This document shows, piece after piece, positions 55,592 through 64,000 of a stretch of DNA of 64,000 nucleotides. Numbering within the stretch: position 1 is the first letter of the stretch; the number at the start of each line of letters is the position of its first letter. A model generated the notes under the pieces. That model was not told the origin of the DNA. It saw nothing but the letters and a program-made list of their open reading frames with translations, and did no database searches. The stretch is from Planctomycetota bacterium (lineage in GTDB: Bacteria > Planctomycetota > JAMOSO01): assembly GCA_027063065.1 (NCBI GenBank), contig JAMOSO010000012.1, forward strand, positions 1 through 64,000, written 5' to 3'. The translations under genes and the position numbers were made by a program.

Positions 55592-55700
55592 ACGGTTACA
55601 CTATCCAAAAACATTAATAAAGGCGTTATTGTAGTGGTTATGATTTCAGTGTCAATGAATTAAGATTTATAGACTAAGACTGATATTAGACAGTATTATA

Positions 55701-56231
55701 TTATTTGCGTCTTTTGGTGTATTCTATAATTTTACTATTTGGCAGTTGGTCACTTGATGGGCCATTGCGTATAAAAAAGACTTTCATTTTTTTATGCTTT
55801 AAAAAAGCAGGTTTTGATGAACTCTAACATACTATAATGGCAATTTGCTTATCGCTAATAGTTATTATGTGCAACTTGAATATGTGGCAAATTCTGCACC
55901 AATATGTTCAGCAATAAGATTTTTAAAATGCAAATGACACCTATCCTCATTTTCAAATTTATCTTCATTTAGACCAAATGTCTCACCGCTATCTGTTACT
56001 CCAATTAAGATAATACCACCTTTAGTATTTAAAAAAGCAACAATACCTTTAAGCCATGCTGTTTCTATTTCTTTGCCAAACTATTGGTGTGTAGATTCAT
56101 GCGCATGGTGGATTAAATTCGACAGTGTTGCTTTCACCAATTTTAATAATATCTTTGATACTTTCTATGGGGTTGTTTGTGTCAAATAGGTTTGCAGTAA
56201 CAGAGAGGGCAATATTTTTTTTACCAGCCAT
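55701..56231 (-). pseudogene. Decayed AlbA_2 (Schlafen AAA_4-like) domain gene
   Basis: Reading the minus strand from 56231 in shifting frames gives consecutive parts of one AlbA_2-type protein: an opening ending IIKIGESNTVEF, then [11 protein letters not shown] in a second frame, [18 protein letters not shown] and [17 protein letters not shown] in a third, IQVAHN after another shift, and finally AFLKHKKMKVFFIRNG to EYTKRRK with a stop at 55701. At least four frameshifts or in-frame stops interrupt it. These proteins are often associated with mobile or defence regions. It lies directly after the fabV terminator. Surrounding bases 55592-55700 show nothing else. Confidence 0.75.
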
Positions 56232-56264
56232 AATGCCCCATATAATTGCTATATGGGGCATTAT
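56230..56264 (-). terminator. Terminator-like hairpin after fabV
   Basis: Perfect 15-bp arms (56230-56244 and 56250-56264) with a GGGGC core enclose a 5-base loop three bases past the fabV stop. No long T-run follows on the minus strand. Confidence 0.65.
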
Positions 56265-56266
56265 TG

Positions 56267-57457
56267 TTAAGTTAGTTTTAAATCTATTTCGACATCGGCA
56301 TCGTAGTCGACGCCTTCAAAGCCAAAACCAAAAAGCGAGAGAAATTCTTGCTTGTAGCCTTCGATGTCTGTGATTTCAGTGATGTTATCAGAATCTAAAT
56401 TGTCCCATATTTTGCCTATTTCTTCTTGAACATCTTCACGCATTTCTAAATCATCAACTCTTATACGTCCTTTTTCGTCCAATAAAGGCTCTTGTCCAGA
56501 AAATAATTTACTGGCAAACAACCGGTAACATTGTTCGATGCATCCTTCTTGAATGCCTTTATCTTTCATTACTCTATATAATAATGAAATATATAAAGGC
56601 ATAACGGGAATGGCCGAGCTAGATTGAGTTACTAAAGCTTTGTTGACAGAAGCGTAAGCTTTGCCATTAATGTCTTTTAAAAGCTCGGTGATTTCAGGAG
56701 CTGTGGCTTCTAGATGGTCTTTTGCTCCGCCGATTGTGCCTTTACCGTATATGGATTGGGTAATTTTTGGGCCTCTATAGCTATATGCTACTGTGAGGCA
56801 GTCTTCTGCTAAAACATTGGCTTCTTTTAACGCCTTCATCCACATAAACCAATCTTCACCACCCATTACTATTTTTGTATGCTCAATTTCTTCTTCAGAG
56901 GCGGTTTCTATTGATACTGGTGTTACTTTACAATTGTTGACATCTAAAGTTTTACACTCATATTTTTTTTCGATGGGTTTTAAAACAGATGCGTAGTTTA
57001 TGCCTGTATCAGGGTGTGTTCTTCTTGGTGAGGCCAATGAGTATATGACTAAGTCCACAGATTTCATGGAAGATTTAATTTCTTCGATGGTTTGCTGTTT
57101 AAGTTCGTTAGAAAAAGCGTCACCGTTTATGCTTTTGGCGTACAATCCTTTTGCTCTTGCTTTTTCTTCAAAAGCTACCGAGTTGTACCAGCCTGCAGAT
57201 GCGGGGCGTTTTTTCTTGGTGTCGGCAGGGCGTTCAAAGAAGACTCCTAATGTGTCTGCTCCGTATCCAAATGCAGCGGTTATGCGTGATGCTAAACCAT
57301 AACCATTTGATGCGCCTATAACTAACACTCGGCTTGGGCCCTTGCCTGCTTTGGGTTGGGCTTCAATGTAATCGATTTGCTGCTGTACATTTGCGGCACA
57401 CCCTTGTGGGTGAGCTGTTGTACATAGAAATCCACGTATTTTTGGTCGTACTATCAT
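56267..57457 (-). CDS. fabV: Trans-2-enoyl-ACP reductase FabV
   Basis: FabV performs the last reduction step of fatty-acid elongation and is naturally less sensitive to triclosan. It starts MIVRPKIRGFLCTTAHPQGC and has the NADH motif VLVIGASNGYGLASR, VIYSLASPRR and YSYRGPKITQSIYGKGTIG with the Tyr and Lys-containing active site. Length 396 is normal for FabV. It stands alone with its own hairpin. No fabI gene is in the window. Confidence 0.96.
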   Translation of the reverse strand: MIVRPKIRGFLCTTAHPQGCAANVQQQIDYIEAQPKAGKGPSRVLVIGASNGYGLASRITAAFGYGADTLGVFFERPADTKKKRPASAGWYNSVAFEEKARAKGLYAKSINGDAFSNELKQQTIEEIKSSMKSVDLVIYSLASPRRTHPDTGINYASVLKPIEKKYECKTLDVNNCKVTPVSIETASEEEIEHTKIVMGGEDWFMWMKALKEANVLAEDCLTVAYSYRGPKITQSIYGKGTIGGAKDHLEATAPEITELLKDINGKAYASVNKALVTQSSSAIPVMPLYISLLYRVMKDKGIQEGCIEQCYRLFASKLFSGQEPLLDEKGRIRVDDLEMREDVQEEIGKIWDNLDSDNITEITDIEGYKQEFLSLFGFGFEGVDYDADVEIDLKLT

Positions 57458-57586
57458 TTTAGATATTCTATGTTTTTAAAGTTAAAATACAAGAGGCTTT
57501 ATTTCTTTATTTTGAGATGATAGAATAAGGTTTTAGTTCTGCTGCTCTTTGTGGTTTGGACATAATCCAGCATAAAGGACGTGTAA

Positions 57587-58786
57587 ATGAAATTTGATGA
57601 AATTAACTTAAAACCCGAGCTTCAGAAGGCTTTTAAAAAAATGGGTTTCACCGATTTAACCCCTATTCAAGAAAAAACTTTACCTTTGGTAATGGATGGT
57701 AAAGATATATTAGGTATTGCTCAAACAGGTTCTGGTAAGACGTCTGCTTGTGCAGTGCCAGTAGTTCAACGGGTTGACGATACTAAAAATACCTTGCAAG
57801 CTTTGATTTTAGTGCCTACAAGGGAGCTTGCTTTACAATATGAAGAAGAGGTTTCGAGGGTTGCTAAATTTAGTAAGGTAAAGGCGTTTGCTGTGTGTGG
57901 CGGTATGGATATGTCTCCTCAGTTGGCAAAGCTTAAAGATGGTGTCCATATATTAGTAGCTACTCCGGGTAGGTTGATAGATATGTTGTATAATACTGAT
58001 TTAAAGTTATCTGATGTTGCTACGGTTGTGTTGGATGAGGCTGATGAGATGTTGAAAATGGGTTTTGTTGAGGATGTTGATTTTATTATGTCCTGTCTTG
58101 TGCATAAGCATCAGACTTTGCTGTTTTCAGCTACGATGCCCAAAGAAATAGAGCGTTTGACAAAAGCTATATTGCATGAGCCTGTTACAGTTCGTTTGAC
58201 TACAGGTGAAAAGAGAATGCCCACTAGTTTGGAACATTTTTTTAAAAAGGTGCATTGGAAAGAACGTTTAAATGATTTGTTTCAATACTTAGAGACGGAA
58301 CAGGTGGGTCAAGCTATACTATTTGTTAATAGTCGCGATAAAGTTACGGAATTATCTAGCGCATTAAATAAAAAATTTGATTCAGTTGAATGTATTCATG
58401 GTGGTTTGGAGCAAATTAAAAGATCTAATATTTTTAATAAATTTAAAAGTAAAAAAATCAAATTTATGGTAGCTACAGATGTTGCTGGTAGGGGTTTAGA
58501 TTTTGATCATGTAACCCATGTAATTAATTATGATTTTCCTTTTAATTTAGAATCTTATACGCACAGAACGGGGCGTGCAGGACGTATGGGGCGCAAGGGT
58601 GTGGCTTTGACTTATGTGGGTAATAGGGATTTGTTTGAGGTGAAAAAATTAGAAGATAAATTGCAGTTAGATGCTAAATGGCTTGGAGTACAGCCAGATT
58701 TGTCTAAGGCTAAGAAACAGTCGGGGGCGTTTCAAGGTGGTAAAAAAGGTGTTTACAAAAAACACAGATCTAAGTCTGCGAGATAG
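57587..58786 (+). CDS. DEAD-box RNA helicase
   Basis: An ATP-dependent RNA helicase. The order of motifs is complete: GFTDLTPIQ (Q), [41 protein letters not shown] and HRTGRAGR. A short Lys/Arg/Gly-rich tail (about 375-399) probably helps RNA binding. It is closest in layout to RhlE/CshA-type proteins, but the subgroup is not certain. AAAGGACGTG precedes the ATG. Confidence 0.95.
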   Translation: MKFDEINLKPELQKAFKKMGFTDLTPIQEKTLPLVMDGKDILGIAQTGSGKTSACAVPVVQRVDDTKNTLQALILVPTRELALQYEEEVSRVAKFSKVKAFAVCGGMDMSPQLAKLKDGVHILVATPGRLIDMLYNTDLKLSDVATVVLDEADEMLKMGFVEDVDFIMSCLVHKHQTLLFSATMPKEIERLTKAILHEPVTVRLTTGEKRMPTSLEHFFKKVHWKERLNDLFQYLETEQVGQAILFVNSRDKVTELSSALNKKFDSVECIHGGLEQIKRSNIFNKFKSKKIKFMVATDVAGRGLDFDHVTHVINYDFPFNLESYTHRTGRAGRMGRKGVALTYVGNRDLFEVKKLEDKLQLDAKWLGVQPDLSKAKKQSGAFQGGKKGVYKKHRSKSAR

Positions 58787-58789
58787 GTA

Positions 58790-59118
58790 AAGCGTCTACG
58801 CACGATAATCCAATTTATATAGTCGATGATATTGTACATTATACAGTTGCAAATATGCCAGGGGCAGTTGCGCTTTCTTCTGCATAGGCACTTACCAGTA
58901 CGACGTTGTCGTATGGTGTAAGTTAAGTATTGCTGATAACGGGGCTGAAAAAAGCTTGTTTGCTAAATAGTGGCTTGTTAAAAGGTTTAAATGTTTATAA
59001 GGATAGTTGTGTGTATCGTTCGGTGGCCGACGGTTTAGGTGTTGGGTATGTTTCTGCAAATGAATTAATTGCTCGATATAAGATAGATATTAAAGCTCTT
59101 GATATTGTTTTTTTTTGA
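58790..59118 (+). pseudogene. Remnant of alanine dehydrogenase (C-terminal part)
   Basis: The plus strand encodes the C-terminal stretch of alanine dehydrogenase in broken form: [20 protein letters not shown] then [10 protein letters not shown], a TAG, ALTSTTLSYG, a shift to LSIADNG and back to GLKKA, then GLLKGLNVYKDSCVYRSVAD. The missing N-terminal two-thirds is not present: the remnant abuts the helicase gene. An in-frame TAG and two frameshifts show it is dead. It includes a short open frame (58930-59118) that is not a separate gene. Confidence 0.75.
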
Positions 59119-59134
59119 GCTATTATACTACGTG

Positions 59135-59153
59135 TGATATATGTAATATATCA
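59135..59153. promoter_or_regulatory. Palindrome TGATATAT-GTA-ATATATCA
   Basis: Perfect 8-base arms surround a 3-base centre, 53 bases before the ATG of the secreted 194-residue protein. It may be an operator, but it is AT-rich and could occur by chance. Confidence 0.35.
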
Positions 59154-59206
59154 GTTGTTTTATAATATATATTAGAAAGTTAACCCTTATTATTTAGGAG
59201 AAGATT

Positions 59207-59791
59207 ATGGGGATATGTAAAAATGTAGCAGTAACAGTGTTAATGGTTGGTTTGTTAGCAACCACAGCTTTTGCAAGCGGTAAAGTAAATACGTGGGGTC
59301 GTGTTGATATAACCGGCTTAAGCCCACGGATAAAACTGGATATGGTTAGATCTGAAACTAGCAAACAGGTAAATTTTTTACGTCAAACTTGGCGCAAAAA
59401 TTTAGCACCATATTGTTTGTCATCACATATTTTTTTTACTGAAGATGTGTGGCGTCATATTCGCTTAACTATTATGCCTGGAGCTAGCGGTGAAATAAAT
59501 GTAATGTTTTTAGGTGCATATCGTCCTAAAGCTCAGGAAGAGGAATTTGGTTCGCCTTGGTATCAATACACCAATATCAAAATTAATGGTAATGAAGTCA
59601 ATTTAGAAGATGATACAAATTGGAAATTTAAAGGTGGTTCAAAGTTTATTAATGCAGTTGGACCAAACGGTGAAAATGTCAAATGTGTATTGGGCAAAGT
59701 GCACTCTAATGCTGTATATCGTGCTCCGGCTATAAAGAACACTAAAATGGTTATCGAATTTGACGTAAAATTAAATAAAATAGCTAAATAA
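59207..59791 (+). CDS. Secreted protein of unknown function
   Basis: I do not recognise the family. A signal peptide (about residues 1-23, ending FASG) is followed by a 170-residue mature part that looks beta-rich, with IRLTIMPGASGEINVMFLGA and TKMVIEFDVKL strands. A single pair of Cys (in APYCLSS and VKCVLG) could form a disulfide. AGGAGAAGATT precedes the ATG. It stands alone between the alanine dehydrogenase remnant and a bidirectional terminator. Confidence 0.7.
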   Translation: MGICKNVAVTVLMVGLLATTAFASGKVNTWGRVDITGLSPRIKLDMVRSETSKQVNFLRQTWRKNLAPYCLSSHIFFTEDVWRHIRLTIMPGASGEINVMFLGAYRPKAQEEEFGSPWYQYTNIKINGNEVNLEDDTNWKFKGGSKFINAVGPNGENVKCVLGKVHSNAVYRAPAIKNTKMVIEFDVKLNKIAK

Positions 59792-59814
59792 TACAAGTTA
59801 ATTATATAATTAAT

Positions 59815-59849
59815 AAAAAAGGCCTCAATGTAATGTTGAGGCCTTTTTT
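59815..59849. terminator. Strong bidirectional terminator
   Basis: The stem AAAAAAGGCCTCAA / TTGAGGCCTTTTTT is perfect with a 7-base loop. It separates the secreted-protein gene from the convergent 885-residue gene and can serve both. Confidence 0.9.
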
Positions 59850-59850
59850 A

Positions 59851-62508
59851 TTAGTCTTTTAATATTTTTAAATTATTAGGTAACACAAAGTATGGCATAC
59901 ATTGTTTGTAGACTAATTTATTTTTATAAAATAATAATTTACCTGCTTCTTGGGCACTTTTTTCAAAAAGACGATAATGTCTACGCCAATTCATTTTATC
60001 ATTTTCATCTTTGTATATCATTGCTTTTTCTCGTGCTTCTTTTGATTTATGTCTAAAATCCCATCGGCATCTGGCAAAAGCTGCTACAAAGGTGTCGCTT
60101 GTGACCCAGTTAGAACCTGCCGAAGCAATGCAACTATCCCATCTAAAATCTGATAGGCAATCTACAAGCTGATAACGCAAACCCATATTGTTATTAATAA
60201 ACATAGGTAATATAAGTCTCCCCTCTGAAGAGTCTGTGGCAGGCTCCATACTAAAGCCTGTTTGTCCACCGCCTGGAGCTATAATGCAGATAGCAGGACA
60301 TGATGTTATTAATGAGTTTTTGCGTGCTTTATGGGGTATTAATGTTAAATCAAAGAGGCTGGGATCATTATGTAAAATATTGTTTAGGTTGTTTGAAACT
60401 TGTTTAACAGTGCTAATTTGAGGTTTATTGACTTGTAATTCTTCTGCTAAAACTTCTGGAATATGCGATTCTTTTAGTTTATTCATAAGTCGTATTTTGG
60501 CGCGTAGATTTTTAACTTCTTTAGAAATCCAATGTTTTTGTGGAAATTCATCTGTAAAATGATTTTTTTCAAAATCGCCAGATAAGTTTTCTTGCATCTC
60601 TATTATCTTTTTTAGCATCGTTTTAGCACGACTTTTTTTGATGCGCGCACTATGGGCTAATTCATCGATTTGATCATATTTTTCTCTATTTGACTTTTTA
60701 GTTTCTTTTAATTGTTGTAAATAATATTTATGATCACGACTTGTATCTTGAATACGTTGGTTTAACACTTCTATTTGTTGTGTATAAATCCGTTCTAATC
60801 TATATTCTGTTGCTACTCTTCGCAAGATTCTATCTTGTTTCCATTCTGTTGAGCCACGTTGGTTGAGTTCCATAAATTCATCAAAACTGGGCGCTACTTT
60901 ATGTTTTATTAATAATTCGATTAATTCATCAAAATATACACAATGCATTTCTTGGTGGTTAAATTTAAAATTAATAGAGCGTATTTTCATAATCTCCGGT
61001 ATATAAGCTTTGGCATTTTTTGGCATATTAATTAGTTGCTCAGGTACTTTTCCACATCTTAAAAATTGACGTAGTGCCATAGCACGTTTATTTTTTTTAT
61101 TTGCTAAATCACCCCATAAAATTGCGATATCTGTATATAAGTGCCAAAATTCATCAATGATATTTAAATTTAAATCATTAATTTCTAAATCTATAAAGCT
61201 TGCCCAACTGTGTTGATATTTTAATAAGTATCTTTTTAAGGCAATGTCAGCTTCGTTGGTTAATTTGTCTTGTTTATTTAATTTTAATGATGTGTCAGTT
61301 TCTATCCGGTTTTTTAAATTTTTAATAAAATCTGTTAAAAATTTTTGCAATTCATTTCTAAATAGGATCTTAGATATGTAATTAATTGCAGAATTAACTT
61401 CTATCCCCCAGATATTAAGGCAACTTTGACCAAGTTTGCTATAACTGATGGTTTGGCATATTTCTAAGCGTGTTTTATATATATTTTTGACAATTTCGCT
61501 TTGTTCTTCAATTAATAAATTAATTTGATCCCATTGCGCGGATAAATTTGCACTATTTTTAGGACAAGGTTTTGTGGGGTATGGTTTGAAATTGTTTAAA
61601 GAATTACGATAGTTTAGTATGGTTTTATGCCATCGTTTTATCTGAATATGTAATGTATGTAATGGGGAATCGGCTGCAAATCCTGCGCTAAGTTTTTCTA
61701 GGTATGACGAATAGGCTTTGAATTGATGTAATAATTCTAAGTATGTTTCAAACAGTTTATCGATGCCAAGTTGCGTGGTTGTATTAGTATGATTAATGTT
61801 TGTGTTAATGGCGTTTTGTTTTGTTACGGTGTTTTTTGTTATGGGTATTTCTAATTTAAATTGTGTATTTAATACATTTTTCCAATTATTTTTTGATATT
61901 AAAATTGGTTTGGTGTCCATCATTTTTTCTAATACCACCGCTATTCTATGGTATTCTTTGGGAGAATCTATATCGGCCCATACAAATATAAAATCGGCAT
62001 TTTTTACCCGTTCTTTAAATGTCGAAACTTCTTCTCGGTTTTGCATAGAAGGGATTTGGCAAGTTCTAGGTATTGCCCCATACTTACTTAAAGTGCTTTC
62101 TAAGCTGGAATAATTTGTATTTGGAGGGATAATTAAAATTATATGTTTATCTGTTAAATTAAAATCTATTAAATCATTGTTTTGTTTATTGTGTTTTCTT
62201 GTGTCTATGCTGGCAGTTATTGGTTTTATCTGTTTTATCAATCTTTGTTGTATTTCAATTTTAATTTTATCTGATGATCCGGCGATGATTTCGATATGGG
62301 GCAGAGTATACATTAAACGTAAAAATTTGCCTAAGCCAGATTCTTTACTTGGTGGGTTTTCCCAAATAATTAGGGCTTGCTCTTTAAAAATATCCAAAGA
62401 AATATTATTGTCGATAGTTTTAATTTGTTTAACCTTCTCAGCCAACTTTTTTATAATAGTGCTTTTAAGAATATTGTTAGTTTTTAAATAAACAGTGGTA
62501 TTGTTCAT
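59851..62508 (-). CDS. Large protein of unknown function, 885 residues
   Basis: I do not recognise this family. Two alpha/beta segments (about 1-95 and 115-225) resemble degenerate receiver- or Rossmann-like folds: NISLDIFKEQALIIWENPP, and KHIILIIPPNTNYSSLESTL with a later ADFIFVWADID. A helical central part (about 250-560) leads to a strong coiled coil (about 570-690). The C-terminal part (about 730-885) is rich in Gly, Trp and Cys, with IIAPGGGQTGFSMEPATDSS, GRLILPMFINNN and SAGSNWVTSDTFVAAFARCR, and looks well conserved. There is no signal peptide or membrane helix. The start lies 11 bases after the truD-family neighbour's stop. Confidence 0.75.
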   Translation of the reverse strand: MNNTTVYLKTNNILKSTIIKKLAEKVKQIKTIDNNISLDIFKEQALIIWENPPSKESGLGKFLRLMYTLPHIEIIAGSSDKIKIEIQQRLIKQIKPITASIDTRKHNKQNNDLIDFNLTDKHIILIIPPNTNYSSLESTLSKYGAIPRTCQIPSMQNREEVSTFKERVKNADFIFVWADIDSPKEYHRIAVVLEKMMDTKPILISKNNWKNVLNTQFKLEIPITKNTVTKQNAINTNINHTNTTTQLGIDKLFETYLELLHQFKAYSSYLEKLSAGFAADSPLHTLHIQIKRWHKTILNYRNSLNNFKPYPTKPCPKNSANLSAQWDQINLLIEEQSEIVKNIYKTRLEICQTISYSKLGQSCLNIWGIEVNSAINYISKILFRNELQKFLTDFIKNLKNRIETDTSLKLNKQDKLTNEADIALKRYLLKYQHSWASFIDLEINDLNLNIIDEFWHLYTDIAILWGDLANKKNKRAMALRQFLRCGKVPEQLINMPKNAKAYIPEIMKIRSINFKFNHQEMHCVYFDELIELLIKHKVAPSFDEFMELNQRGSTEWKQDRILRRVATEYRLERIYTQQIEVLNQRIQDTSRDHKYYLQQLKETKKSNREKYDQIDELAHSARIKKSRAKTMLKKIIEMQENLSGDFEKNHFTDEFPQKHWISKEVKNLRAKIRLMNKLKESHIPEVLAEELQVNKPQISTVKQVSNNLNNILHNDPSLFDLTLIPHKARKNSLITSCPAICIIAPGGGQTGFSMEPATDSSEGRLILPMFINNNMGLRYQLVDCLSDFRWDSCIASAGSNWVTSDTFVAAFARCRWDFRHKSKEAREKAMIYKDENDKMNWRRHYRLFEKSAQEAGKLLFYKNKLVYKQCMPYFVLPNNLKILKD

Positions 62509-62519
62509 AATTTATTGTT

Positions 62520-63545
62520 TTAGGTTATAAAGAACTCTCTTAACAAATTGGTTGCATATGAGCCTTTCGGTAAGCTAAATTGAAAGCTTAATCCTTGTGG
62601 GTGTTGGGTTATATCTAGTGCATTTAACCAGATAATTCCCATACGTCTACTTCCTGGTAGACGAGCTTTTTTAAATAATTCACTGTCTATACCTTCTTGA
62701 ATAAATATTTGTGTTTCAATTTCAGCAGGTTTACCTTGTGTTGGTGGTATTTTATAGCCAGGTAATGCGCCTGTATAACATATTTCACGATTTTCAAAAC
62801 GTTGTTGTTCGATAGTTGGTTCTTCTACAGTAAATAATCCGCCACGTTGTGTGCCTTTGGCTAAATCTCCAGCTAAAATATTTTGGTAATCCCCATTTTC
62901 AATGCGAGTTTTGAGCCATAAATTAAAAATATAACTTTGATATGCACTGTGTAATAAATCGCGTAAGTTGCGCTTGCGTTCGCGATATTCGCCGTTTAGC
63001 AATGCTTTGCCTTTGTTGATGTTTTTTTCGTGAAATCCAAAACGCTGTTCACCAAAAAAGTTTGGTAAACCGTATTTTAAAATGGTTTTTTTAATTGGTA
63101 AAATATCATCTAACAATGCACCGGTATGCACATTGATTATAAATCTATTACCTAACAAATGCCCCATTCTTAATTTGTTGATATGCCTACCATAGCTATT
63201 GATTTTGTATGGTAGGGCATCTTTTATTTTTTTGATTAGGTCGTCTTCGTTATCGTGTGGTAAATTGATACTAAAGGTTTGTGTAGTAGTAGCCCATTTA
63301 TCTTTACGTCCAGCACAACCTATATCACGACTGCGAATGTTTAACAGTTTACTCAGGTTTTCTAAAACCTGAGTGGTGCTTTCTTCTTGGCGCGTTAATG
63401 AGATATACAAGTGGTCTCCATGTCCAACGGGTTTGTAAAGCGGTATTTCTGAGACGATAAAGTCTTGAGCAGTGGTTTTAATTTCGCCTTTTTGGCGTAA
63501 ATTTTGATGTAGGTAGGGCAGGCTTTGTATATGGTTAATTGGCAT
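62520..63545 (-). CDS. truD: tRNA pseudouridine synthase D
   Basis: TruD makes pseudouridine 13 in tRNA-Glu. It contains IKTTAQDFIVSEIPLY, the catalytic Asp in IGCAGRKDKWATTTQ, LGNRFIINVH, GLPNFFGEQRFG and RDLLHSAYQSYIFNLWL. The C-terminal part has LPGSRR and the end SYATNLLREFF. Length 341 is normal. It lies three bases after the rfaE2-like gene on the same strand. Confidence 0.96.
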   Translation of the reverse strand: MPINHIQSLPYLHQNLRQKGEIKTTAQDFIVSEIPLYKPVGHGDHLYISLTRQEESTTQVLENLSKLLNIRSRDIGCAGRKDKWATTTQTFSINLPHDNEDDLIKKIKDALPYKINSYGRHINKLRMGHLLGNRFIINVHTGALLDDILPIKKTILKYGLPNFFGEQRFGFHEKNINKGKALLNGEYRERKRNLRDLLHSAYQSYIFNLWLKTRIENGDYQNILAGDLAKGTQRGGLFTVEEPTIEQQRFENREICYTGALPGYKIPPTQGKPAEIETQIFIQEGIDSELFKKARLPGSRRMGIIWLNALDITQHPQGLSFQFSLPKGSYATNLLREFFIT

Positions 63546-63548
63546 AAT

Positions 63549-64000
63549 TTATAATTTTTTAATTTTCGATATGGTATCAGTAGTCGATGGGCAATTATGT
63601 TTGTCTATTAAATGCAATCGGCCGTTTAACTCACGCATTACGGGGGCTTCTACACAATCTTGACCATAGGTAGCATCATTGATGTGTACGTTTGGTCGTA
63701 ATTCTCGCAGTAGTTCTACAGGTGTTTCTTCGTCAAATTCAGTGATAAAATCAACCATGCCCATGGCGGCCATTACGGCAGATCGAGAATGTAAATTGTT
63801 AATGGGTCGGTCTGAACCTTTAGATCGTTTGATTGATTGATCGGTGTTTAGCGCCACTACTAAATAGTCTGCTTGGGCTTTGGCTTGATTTAAAATAAAA
63901 ATATGACCTGGGTGAATAATATCAAAGCATCCGTTTAAAGTAGCTACGGTGTGTCCTTTTTGTTGTAGTTCAGCAATAATATTAGCTAGTTGAGGTCGTG
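63549..64000 (-). CDS. rfaE2: Heptose-1-phosphate nucleotidyltransferase domain (RfaE2/HldE), cut by window end
   Basis: The frame stays open to the window edge, so the 5' end is missing. The visible part has TLNGCFDIIHPGHIFIL with the nucleotidyltransferase HxGH motif, VALNTDQSIKRSKGSDRPIN, RSAVMAAMGMVDF and FDEETPVELLRELRPNVHI. This enzyme activates glycero-manno-heptose 1-phosphate for the lipopolysaccharide core. The expected tail with the nearby Cys and STT-type end is present. Whether a kinase domain is fused upstream cannot be seen. A GTG at 63857 would cut off the active site and is rejected. Confidence 0.9.
   Translation of the reverse strand, partial: RPQLANIIAELQQKGHTVATLNGCFDIIHPGHIFILNQAKAQADYLVVALNTDQSIKRSKGSDRPINNLHSRSAVMAAMGMVDFITEFDEETPVELLRELRPNVHINDATYGQDCVEAPVMRELNGRLHLIDKHNCPSTTDTISKIKKL

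Noticed and set aside
56125-56373. 82-residue plus-strand frame after fabV
   Set aside because: It is antisense to the AlbA_2 remnant and the end of fabV and has no ribosome site.
58930-59118. 62-residue open frame as a gene of its own
   Set aside because: Its sequence matches the C-terminus of alanine dehydrogenase and continues an upstream broken frame, so it is part of a remnant.
63549-63857. 102-residue protein starting at the GTG at 63857
   Set aside because: The frame is open to the window edge and the upstream part carries the essential HPGH active-site motif.

Overview
The window is AT-rich bacterial chromosome with tightly packed genes, many overlapping by 1-14 bases. It most likely comes from a Lentisphaerota-type member of the PVC group. 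The best clue is a pseudopilin with the [14 protein letters not shown]-terminus and a C-terminal SDGHV motif. It sits beside a Gfo/Idh/MocA plus sugar-epimerase and glycosidase cluster, an arrangement common in that group. Several sensory proteins instead look Campylobacterota-like (Arcobacter/Sulfurimonas style), with MGEMI-IAHQWRQP kinases and receiver-GGDEF partners, which suggests transfer. This placement rests on protein style only; no rRNA is present. I saw no tRNA, CRISPR array or insertion sequence.

Layout: (1) 0.3-5 kb on the minus strand: a Cache histidine kinase, a receiver-GGDEF-EAL protein and an HTH/coiled-coil membrane protein. (2) 4.9-6.1 kb: a 1.2 kb non-coding stretch with repeated GATAGTGTC motifs, a parS-like 16-mer and a long inverted repeat. 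(3) 6.1-9.7 kb minus: infA, a histidine kinase with an internally duplicated N-terminus, queF and a DUF2846 lipoprotein. (4) 9.8-20.9 kb plus: a carbohydrate cluster with a GntR/LacI-type regulator, two Gfo/Idh/MocA oxidoreductases alternating with two TIM-barrel epimerases, a pseudopilin, a GH31 hydrolase and two LamG proteins. (5) 21.0-26.6 kb plus: a sensory module preceded by twelve perfect copies of a 10-bp repeat. It encodes a receiver-GGDEF protein, a periplasmic NMT1/THI5-like binding domain fused to a di-heme cytochrome c peroxidase, and a membrane histidine kinase. This is the strongest candidate for an undescribed system here. (6) 26.7-32.2 kb plus: DUF1858-IscA-like protein, thiC, thiI, mrp-DUF971, xthA.

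(7) 32-38.3 kb: cvfB, a HEXXH membrane protein, mltA, an O-antigen ligase, a GT4 glycosyltransferase and small unknowns. (8) 38.4-45.9 kb: aroC-aroK-htpG, rlmC, a GAF/HD-GYP/hemerythrin protein and rnd. (9) 45.8-57.5 kb: an RmlD-like reductase, a PAS/class III cyclase, a sodium:solute symporter, trxB, a three-domain QueD-like protein, a GAF/HD-GYP protein with an insert, secG, tpiA, pheA, a decayed AlbA_2 gene and fabV. (10) 57.6-64 kb: a DEAD-box helicase, a decayed alanine dehydrogenase, an unknown secreted protein, an 885-residue unknown protein, truD and a truncated rfaE2/hldE.

Cyclic-nucleotide signalling is dense: one GGDEF-EAL protein, one active-looking GGDEF protein, two HD-GYP proteins, one class III cyclase and three histidine kinases within 64 kb. 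The hemerythrin and peroxidase modules suggest that oxygen or redox state is among the inputs.
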